The position numbers and the translations under genes are program-made. A stretch of 40,494 nt of DNA, taken from Sulfuricurvum sp. (lineage in GTDB: Bacteria > Campylobacterota > Campylobacteria > Campylobacterales > Sulfurimonadaceae). Where the stretch lies: positions 1-40,494 of the forward strand of contig NZ_JAQTUH010000013.1 of assembly GCF_028710345.1 (NCBI RefSeq), read 5' to 3'. Below the pieces are notes generated by a model. That model worked only from the letters and a program-made list of their open reading frames with translations, made no database searches and had not been told where the DNA came from. Below, one piece after another: positions 34,917-40,494 of the stretch. How positions within the stretch are numbered: position 1 is the first letter of the stretch; each line of letters starts with the position of its first letter.

Positions 34917-35414
34917 ATGGATTTGAATGAATTAGATAATACCATCGCACTGGAAACCGTAATGGGCTCAAACGACCGGTTAAAAGCCATTAGGTGGCTT
35001 TCAAAACAGAACATACTTATTGTATATGAAGTGTTTAAAATGAAAAAAAATCATTTTTATAAAATCAAGGCGGAAGGAAGGGTAGAAGATCCGCTTCTGA
35101 TTGAATTAATTGCTTTCTATATAGCGGTTAAAGAAATGCTAGCTCAAACGCATATACCGAATCGTAAAAGTCGATCAGGAAATTTTGGATTTTTAAGAAA
35201 AATTGGTGATACACGTGCTAATCAACTTCGTAAATCACGAAAAAATTTAAAATTAGAAAAGCTTTTGAATTTGCAGGGCATAGTGAAGACACTCATTGAA
35301 GAGAAGCAGTATTCGTATCGTCAAGTTTCTGAATATTTGAAAACCTATCATCGCTTTTCAGTATCTCATACAAAAATAGGCCAATTTTATCAAACCATCA
35401 AAAAAGGACAATAA
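34917..35414 (+). CDS. Helix-turn-helix-like hypothetical protein
   Basis: A 165-residue basic protein. The C-terminal YSYRQVSEYLKTYHRFSVSHTKIGQFY is helix-turn-helix-like, suggesting DNA binding. I start at the ATG at 34917 behind GGAG; a TTG frame extends to 34875 but runs through the repeat cluster. Position directly after the repeats suggests it may bind them. Function unknown. Confidence 0.6.
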   Translation: MDLNELDNTIALETVMGSNDRLKAIRWLSKQNILIVYEVFKMKKNHFYKIKAEGRVEDPLLIELIAFYIAVKEMLAQTHIPNRKSRSGNFGFLRKIGDTRANQLRKSRKNLKLEKLLNLQGIVKTLIEEKQYSYRQVSEYLKTYHRFSVSHTKIGQFYQTIKKGQ

Positions 35415-35780
35415 ATGGAATGGTTAGCATTTATTCTAAGTATAGCCATAATTGTCACGGGCTATTTGATTATGAAATATCATATGCTAGAAAAAGCAAT
35501 GATAAAGTTGTTAGATGAGTTTTTAGATCGCTACAACGATCATTTTGACAGAATGAGCGATAGCATGTATAGCAATTTGGAAAATGTAATGGCAAATATT
35601 TATAAACAACATTCCGATGATTTTAATAAGATAGTATACCAAACGGTAGAAATTAAAGCGTTGTTAATAGAGATACGAAAATTATCAGATACACGTTTTA
35701 AAAATGAAAAGCAGATTCAAAGATTGAAGTCAATTTTGGATCGGCAAGAACGAAAAAACAATAAAGAGGATGAAAAATGA
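35415..35780 (+). CDS. Membrane-anchored coiled-coil protein
   Basis: A 121-residue protein with one N-terminal membrane helix (about 3-20) followed by a long acidic-basic coiled coil (about 25-115). It starts immediately after the stop of the preceding gene and its stop overlaps the next ATG. No family recognised. Confidence 0.6.
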   Translation: MEWLAFILSIAIIVTGYLIMKYHMLEKAMIKLLDEFLDRYNDHFDRMSDSMYSNLENVMANIYKQHSDDFNKIVYQTVEIKALLIEIRKLSDTRFKNEKQIQRLKSILDRQERKNNKEDEK

Positions 35781-36112
35781 AATTTTCACAAAAACCAAAT
35801 CCAGACAAGATCATTAACATGATCCTGAAAGAATTTGAAAAATTCCCGAATATAGTCTTATCACCAAAGATGATAGAGGATATTAAAACTTATATTTTGT
35901 TTGATAGTTCGAAAGATCTGTATTATGAAGCTGGTCGACTGTTTTACAATCGGTGGCCACTTTTTTTAATTCGATGGATCATTAGGGAAAAACATAGAAA
36001 GATTTTTGCTCCATCCTCTTTAACGGGGGAGGCGGTTAATCTTGTCGCTGATTTACAAGTAAAGCAGGCAAAAAAGCTACTCTTTAAAAGTAAGCAAAAC
36101 AATTTTTACTAA
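35777..36112 (+). CDS. Hypothetical protein
   Basis: A 111-residue protein, helical and basic, with NPDKIINMILKEFEKFPN at the start and a Trp-rich RLFYNRWPLFLIRWIIREKH centre that could be membrane-associated. It overlaps the upstream gene by ATGA. Last gene of the alpA-led operon (33221-36112). No family recognised. Confidence 0.55.
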   Translation: MKFSQKPNPDKIINMILKEFEKFPNIVLSPKMIEDIKTYILFDSSKDLYYEAGRLFYNRWPLFLIRWIIREKHRKIFAPSSLTGEAVNLVADLQVKQAKKLLFKSKQNNFY

Positions 36113-36610
36113 AAGCTATCATATTCCAATTCAGAAGAGTGTAAACTCTTTTGGAAACCTTCTGTAAATTTTTCTGTAAACTCTCTGATTATTAATAAGT
36201 GTAAAATTTAATATTTAACTACCTATTTTAGGACAATTTATATAATCTTCAATCGCTGAAGGAAACGGGGGTAAATAATACAGCACAACCCTGTTTTTGT
36301 TATTATTGCGGGTTGAACTTTACAAAATCAGCGTTAAACTTTTCCTTTCAATATTTACACAAGAGTAGCTTCCTCTTCAACCCAAAGCGTCGAGTCGCTT
36401 CAGCTTTTGAACTGAGCTTTTCGGACTATTCAAAATCAAAACAAGTTACCGGACTAGTAAAAACCGTGTAGCGCTATATGCGTCGAAGAGATTCGTAAAA
36501 CCTACCAAAAATCCGTTTCCGCTTTTAGGATTAAAATCAAAAGATATATTGACTCAACATCGAACCCATGCTTGAGATGGGAATAAACGAATTTAAAATG
36601 GAATAACACT
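36113..36610. other. Intergenic region, 498 bases, no gene seen
   Basis: A likely terminator AAGAG-tgtaaa-CTCTT follows the operon near 36135-36150, then TCTGTAAA repeats. The middle (about 36240-36480) is less AT-rich and contains small hairpins, for example AAGCG-tcgagt-CGCTT near 36388-36403. It could hold a small RNA, but nothing is certain. The upstream part of the next gene lacks a strong ribosome site. Confidence 0.35.
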
Positions 36611-37528
36611 ATGAGAGGATCTGTGGATTGGCAAACAGCTGAACTAGTCAAAGTTATATTTGTTGAAGGAACTAAAAAAGAAGATCGGGTCAATCCAACT
36701 CACTCAAATTTCCTATGTGTATCTAGTTTTAAGACCATGGAGACATATCGATCCGTTTTGAACAACGCGGGACACTGGATGAAAGAATTTTATTGCATTA
36801 AAGATTTTGAACAAATTACTGCCGAACATATCGAAGCATATATGCTTTATAAAATCGAATATTACCCATCAAAACAGTATCTTGCAAAAATTTCAGCTGC
36901 CCTTGGAAAACTTGAAATAGCTTTAAAGCGTTATACACTTCAAAAATATGGTGTGGAAAAACACTATGACTTTCAAATCAGGCAGTTACACTTAACGATG
37001 GCTAAATCATTGAATTGGGTATATGACGGATATCGCAATCGAGTTTATACAAATCCTTACGCTCTTATTGCTTCAATGACGAACCCTTTGCATACTATAG
37101 GGGCATCCATACAGGTCCAGGGCGGTTCGAGAGCCGAAGGAATATGTCTGATTAAGGCTGAGCAATTACATGGTTACAGGATTGATAACATTATCGGAAA
37201 AGAAGTAGGAGTGATAGAAACAAAAGAAAAAGGTGGCAAAATAGGGGATATTTTAGTTAATATTGAAACATATCAAAAAGTTGAGGCTATTATCAAAATG
37301 GATGGTAAATTCAAAATCAATTATAAAGCATATACGGAAGAAATTCGGAATGTATGTAAAAAGCATGGAGTTTCGTGCGAATCTAGTCATGGATTTCGTT
37401 GGACTTATGCGCAACGTAGGGTTCGTGAATATCAAAAGGCAGGGTATTCCTATGAAGAAGCGCTCCAAGGAGTCTCATGGGAAATGAAACACTTCAGATG
37501 TTCAGTGACGGAACACTATTTAGGTTAA
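36611..37528 (+). CDS. Third tyrosine recombinase
   Basis: A 305-residue protein. A core-binding-like N-terminal region (MKEFYCIKDFEQITAEHIEAYM) is followed by catalytic motifs: GGSRAEGICLI (first Arg), TKEKGGKIGD (Lys), SSHGFRWTYAQRR (HxxR), MKHFRC and a C-terminal TEHYLG with the Tyr. All expected residues are present, although the spacing is compact and the start is uncertain for lack of a ribosome site. It closes the satellite-like block and may belong to an element nested in, or following, element 2. Confidence 0.72.
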   Translation: MRGSVDWQTAELVKVIFVEGTKKEDRVNPTHSNFLCVSSFKTMETYRSVLNNAGHWMKEFYCIKDFEQITAEHIEAYMLYKIEYYPSKQYLAKISAALGKLEIALKRYTLQKYGVEKHYDFQIRQLHLTMAKSLNWVYDGYRNRVYTNPYALIASMTNPLHTIGASIQVQGGSRAEGICLIKAEQLHGYRIDNIIGKEVGVIETKEKGGKIGDILVNIETYQKVEAIIKMDGKFKINYKAYTEEIRNVCKKHGVSCESSHGFRWTYAQRRVREYQKAGYSYEEALQGVSWEMKHFRCSVTEHYLG

Positions 37529-37576
37529 TATATTGACGATTTTAATAAATAAGACTAGAATATCGTTAATATATTG
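37524..37576 (+). promoter_or_regulatory. Direct repeats before the XRE gene
   Basis: GTTAATATATTG occurs at 37524-37535 and 37565-37576, exactly 41 bases apart, about four helical turns. The first overlaps the recombinase stop. Likely operator sites for the XRE protein that begins at 37585. Confidence 0.45.
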
Positions 37577-37584
37577 TTTATTGG

Positions 37585-37854
37585 ATGAGCATGTTGGCAT
37601 TTGATCTTTCAAGCACCAAAGAGATAGTCAAAGAATTGGCTTCCCGTGCCAAAATAAAGCGTAAAAAGTTAGGTATGACTCAAAAGCAATTCGCTGATCA
37701 TATCGGTATGAAATTCAGTACCTATGCACGATTTGAAAAAACTGGTCTGATCTCTTTAAATAACTTTGTTGATACATTAAGGGGATTGTATTCAATCGAT
37801 GATCTCGAATCTATTCTTATCGATAAAAATATAAATCTGCAAATCAAGTGGTAA
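37585..37854 (+). CDS. XRE-family regulator of the Fic operon
   Basis: An 89-residue protein with helix-turn-helix MTQKQFADHIGMKFSTYARFEKTG (about 32-55) after a basic helix IKRKKLG. A second Met six bases later is a possible start. It lies 84 bases before the Fic gene on the same strand, with direct repeats upstream and an inverted repeat before fic, so it probably represses one or both units. Confidence 0.8.
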   Translation: MSMLAFDLSSTKEIVKELASRAKIKRKKLGMTQKQFADHIGMKFSTYARFEKTGLISLNNFVDTLRGLYSIDDLESILIDKNINLQIKW

Positions 37855-37909
37855 GTAGGCGCTAGTTTACTTGTAATTCCTTTTCAAAATGATACGAATA
37901 AAGGTATTA

Positions 37910-37927
37910 ATCATATCATTATATGAT
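37910..37927 (+). promoter_or_regulatory. Operator-like palindrome at the Fic promoter
   Basis: ATCATAT (37910-37916), CATT, ATATGAT (37921-37927); the right arm contains TATGAT, a likely -10 box 11 bases before the Fic ATG. Binding of a repressor would block this promoter. Confidence 0.45.
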
Positions 37928-37938
37928 ACAATTAAACC

Positions 37939-39066
37939 ATGCAAGCGTATCAAACTTATATTTGGCAGAATAGTGACTGGCCACATTTTACCTACGACCT
38001 AACTCTATATCAATCCTTACTGCAAGAGATTTGCTATCAGCAAGGACTGCTTGATGGCATTTGCAAAGGATTGAACGAAGAACATCTGCTTGAGATGCAA
38101 AGCGAAACACTTGCACTCGATGCCGTGAATACTTCTGAGATCGAAGGCGAAATTCTCTCTCGCGATTCTGTCCGATCCTCTATCTTTAAAAAGCTTGGTA
38201 TTTCGTATGAAACACAAGACCGCTCTACCGTCAAAACCGATGGACTAATCGATATCCTCCTCGATGCGTCCCGAAATGCTATACAGCCATTTGATGATGA
38301 ACGATTATTTTCCTGGCACGCTGCACTTTTTCCAAGCGGTTATTCCGGTATGCATAAAATCAACGTCGCTTTGTATCGTGGAGATGAGCCGATGCAAGTT
38401 GTTTCGGGACGCATCGGAAAAGAAAAAATCCATTACGTAGCACCGCCGCGTGAAATTGTCGAAGATGAGATGAAACATTTTTTTAATTTTATCGATAGCC
38501 CAAATGATGAAAATGGCTATGTACGCGCTGCAATAGTACACCTATGGTTCGTCATCATTCACCCTATGGATGACGGTAACGGACGTATTGCACGTGCATT
38601 ATCGGATATGATGCTTAGTCGAGCAGAAAATAGTGCTGTGCGTCTATACTCGATGAGTGCATCGATAAATGATAATCGACGAAGCTATTATGATGTTTTG
38701 GAACAGACGACGACTGGTGCAATGGATATCACGGTGTGGATAGGATGGTTTTTAGAAATGATTCTTACCGCACAAAAGAATGCTCATAAAATTATCGAAA
38801 AGATAGTTGCAAAGACCCGTTTTTGGCAGGTACATATCCACACCGATCTTAATTCACGTCAGAAGAAAGTACTGAATCGTCTTTTGGATGCCGGACAAGA
38901 GGGATTTAAAGGTGGAATGAATGCTCGTAAATATGCTTCACTGTGCGATTGCAGTCGAGTAACCGCGAGCCGTGATCTTAGTGATCTGTTGAAAAAAGGA
39001 TTTATTGTCAGTCATGGTGCTGGTGGGCGGAGTACCAGCTATGAAATTGATTGGGGATCCAAATGA
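37939..39066 (+). CDS. Fic-family AMP-transferase-like protein with DUF4172 N-terminus
   Basis: A 375-residue Fic protein that would transfer AMP (or another phosphonucleotide) to a protein hydroxyl. The DUF4172 N-terminus (YIWQNSDWPHFTYD) is followed by an inhibitory helix with TSEIEG (65-70, T/S-xxx-E-G) and the Fic motif HPMDDGNGRIAR (208-219) with its catalytic His. A C-terminal winged helix (about 290-370) is probable. The inhibitory motif lies in the same chain, so no separate antitoxin is needed. Its TGA overlaps the methyltransferase ATG. Confidence 0.9.
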   Translation: MQAYQTYIWQNSDWPHFTYDLTLYQSLLQEICYQQGLLDGICKGLNEEHLLEMQSETLALDAVNTSEIEGEILSRDSVRSSIFKKLGISYETQDRSTVKTDGLIDILLDASRNAIQPFDDERLFSWHAALFPSGYSGMHKINVALYRGDEPMQVVSGRIGKEKIHYVAPPREIVEDEMKHFFNFIDSPNDENGYVRAAIVHLWFVIIHPMDDGNGRIARALSDMMLSRAENSAVRLYSMSASINDNRRSYYDVLEQTTTGAMDITVWIGWFLEMILTAQKNAHKIIEKIVAKTRFWQVHIHTDLNSRQKKVLNRLLDAGQEGFKGGMNARKYASLCDCSRVTASRDLSDLLKKGFIVSHGAGGRSTSYEIDWGSK

Positions 39067-39662
39067 GTTCTCAGACGCAGCAATTTTACGAAAACAACTC
39101 GTATGATCTTATCAAACGTTACGACACTGCAGATATGTCAGATCTTCATCAATTGCTAACTCATCACATCCCATTCAAAAGTAAAATAATCGATATCGGT
39201 TTTGGATCGGGGCGTGATCTGGCTTTTTTGAACTCTCAAGGATTTGAGATATATGGAATGGACCCAGTAGAAGTATTTGTTGTTCAAGCCCAACATCGCT
39301 TTCCTGATATTCGTGAACATTTTGAAGTGGGCTCATTCATATCCAATGATCTTCCATTTGAATGGTTAACCTCATTTGACGCAGTAATCTCTATTGCTGT
39401 ATGGATGCATTTAAAGGCTGCTGAACGTTCAAAGGCAATAGAGTTCATCCAATCATTGTTGAAACAGGACGGACTGATTATATTAAGCTTTTCACTTGGT
39501 TGTCGTGAAAGTGATGATGGACGCCATTTTGAGCCGCTGGAACTGCAAGAAGTGATTCAGGAATTCAGTGATTCAGGATTTACAGTGATCGAATCAATAT
39601 GTACCAATGATTCATTGGGACGTGATTCTATAGAGTGGGCTACGGTGGTATTCAAACGATGA
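39063..39662 (+). CDS. Class I SAM-dependent methyltransferase
   Basis: A 199-residue protein with motif I IIDIGFGSGRDL (42-53), an acidic motif II in YGMDPVE (64-70) and a later FDAVISIAVWMHLK strand typical of small-molecule or protein methyltransferases (TehB/UbiE-like). No NPPY or cysteine motif of DNA methylases is present, so DNA modification is not supported. The ATG at 39063 overlaps the fic stop; the TTG at 39051 is less likely. Its stop overlaps the HNH gene ATG. Confidence 0.85.
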   Translation: MSSQTQQFYENNSYDLIKRYDTADMSDLHQLLTHHIPFKSKIIDIGFGSGRDLAFLNSQGFEIYGMDPVEVFVVQAQHRFPDIREHFEVGSFISNDLPFEWLTSFDAVISIAVWMHLKAAERSKAIEFIQSLLKQDGLIILSFSLGCRESDDGRHFEPLELQEVIQEFSDSGFTVIESICTNDSLGRDSIEWATVVFKR

Positions 39663-40494
39663 TCGATGTAGAGGCGCTAAAACAAATCAGCTTTATTGTC
39701 GAAAATGACAAAACCTCCAGTACTTACAAATACGTATTGCTCAAAAGTGTCATTGACGCTTCACAGCGGTATGACCACCTAATACGTGTTGAAGATTCCC
39801 GTGCATATATTCCTCTTGGGTTGATCATTGAGCGGTGGATGTTTGATTATTTCACTTTCGTTTTTAAAGGGATCCGCCAACAGCATAGCAATACCTCCAA
39901 AATCCTCAACAAGCCGATCGAAGAAGCTTATGATGAGGTCTTCAATCTGCTGCATCTCAATCGCAATGATCCATGGGAACAAGCCTATAAAGCGATGCAA
40001 TCGGCTTTCAAAAATACAAATCAATCTTCCGTAATTGCAAAAGCTTTTCTAACCCTTGCACAGGAACTCGCAAAGACGATAACTACGATGCCAATGCAGT
40101 TTATTGGTAAAGAACATTATGAGATTTTTCAACCTGATATTACAAAATATGGATATATAAAACTGGCACCTAATGAGAGTTGTACGATTCTATTTCTCAC
40201 TCAGCATTTTGGTTATTTTTCGATCAGCGAAACCCATTACAACCTATTTCGATATCTGGGGCAGAATCTCTACGGTACATCAACGATAGCTTTAAAATGG
40301 AAAGAAAAAACCGATACACTCAATGATCAAGCCCGTGAAGCGATGCATATCATTGATCGCCTCTCAAATGATGATTTAGCGATTGAACGAGATACAAGTG
40401 ATATACGTTCCATTTTAGAAGATGGGATGGAATGTGTTTGGTCAGGTAAGGTTCTCACTCCTAAGACAAGTGATATCGATCATGTACTGCCTTT
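39659..40494 (+). CDS. HNH endonuclease-domain protein, cut by window end
   Basis: An open frame from ATG 39659 to the window end (278 codons, no stop) that overlaps the methyltransferase by ATGA. The first 250 residues are helical with no known domain; the visible end has MECVWSGKVLTPKTSDIDHVLP, the start of an HNH motif (Cys-x-Trp-Ser-Gly then Asp-His). The remaining His/Asn residues lie beyond the window. It forms the last visible gene of the Fic-methyltransferase-HNH operon. Confidence 0.75.
   Translation, partial: MIDVEALKQISFIVENDKTSSTYKYVLLKSVIDASQRYDHLIRVEDSRAYIPLGLIIERWMFDYFTFVFKGIRQQHSNTSKILNKPIEEAYDEVFNLLHLNRNDPWEQAYKAMQSAFKNTNQSSVIAKAFLTLAQELAKTITTMPMQFIGKEHYEIFQPDITKYGYIKLAPNESCTILFLTQHFGYFSISETHYNLFRYLGQNLYGTSTIALKWKEKTDTLNDQAREAMHIIDRLSNDDLAIERDTSDIRSILEDGMECVWSGKVLTPKTSDIDHVLP

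Larger units (their letters stand above)
24174..40494 (+). mobile_element. Second integrated element or island, right end not seen
   Basis: It begins at the att junction with a P4-type integrase facing away from the tRNA, as in element 1. Downstream are XRE regulators, HipBA, AlpA, a DUF3987-like ATPase, a third tyrosine recombinase and a Fic/methyltransferase/HNH unit, all accessory in character. No further copy of the 18-bp att sequence was found up to the window end, so the boundary lies outside or differs. It may be more than one element. Confidence 0.5.

Noticed and set aside
36113..36610. Retron-like non-coding RNA
   Set aside because: Some hairpins, but no reverse transcriptase nearby and no paired a1/a2 ends recognised.
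39063..39662. DNA methyltransferase forming a restriction-modification pair with the HNH gene
   Set aside because: The methyltransferase lacks DNA-methylase motifs (NPPY or PC), so a classical restriction-modification pair is not supported.
1..40494. CRISPR array, rRNA or insertion sequence
   Set aside because: No regularly spaced direct repeats, rRNA-like sequence or transposase gene was seen.

Overview
The window reads as a low-GC Campylobacterota (Epsilonproteobacteria) chromosome, probably near Sulfurimonas or Sulfuricurvum. The left edge carries the 5' end of a flagellar hook-filament junction gene (flgL-like, minus strand). Next to it is an intact tRNA-Leu(CAA), used as the insertion site for a tandem run of mobile elements. 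Genus is an inference: no rRNA or other marker lies in the window.

Element 1 (about 320-24173) is bounded by an exact 18-bp repeat of the tRNA 3' end (320-337 and 24156-24173). It carries a tyrosine recombinase next to the tRNA and a complete type I BREX defence operon (brxA, brxB, brxC, pglX, pglZ, brxL; 2514-16875). A plasmid-like module follows: a Rep_3-type initiator, a 685-base region with many short palindromes (candidate oriT/ori), a ribbon-helix-helix accessory protein, a VirD2/MobA-like relaxase, a small membrane protein and a VirD4/TraG-type coupling protein. A short tail has a DUF2958-like protein, a small outer-membrane barrel and an acidic hypothetical. No type IV secretion channel genes are seen, so it looks like an integrative mobilizable element with BREX as cargo. 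Between brxC and pglX the BREX operon holds two extra, translationally coupled genes: an SMC/ABC-like AAA ATPase and a small PD-(D/E)XK-like protein. This is the best candidate here for an under-described defence module.

Element 2 starts at the right-hand att copy with a P4-type integrase (24386-25699), so a second element sits head-to-tail behind the first. To about 33 kb it holds small regulators (XRE), a WGR-domain protein, membrane and zinc-ribbon hypotheticals, a secreted protein, a HipBA toxin-antitoxin pair and an orphan 272-aa gene. From 33.2 kb there is a satellite-like block: an AlpA-type regulator behind strong palindromes, a DUF3987/YfjI-like ATPase, an iteron-like cluster of CCGACA motifs, three small genes, and a third tyrosine recombinase (36611-37528).

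The right edge (37585-40494) is a higher-GC unit: XRE regulator, DUF4172-Fic protein, SAM methyltransferase and an HNH nuclease cut by the window end. The last three overlap as one transcript. It looks like a second defence or toxin-type operon. The right boundary of element 2 was not found in the window.
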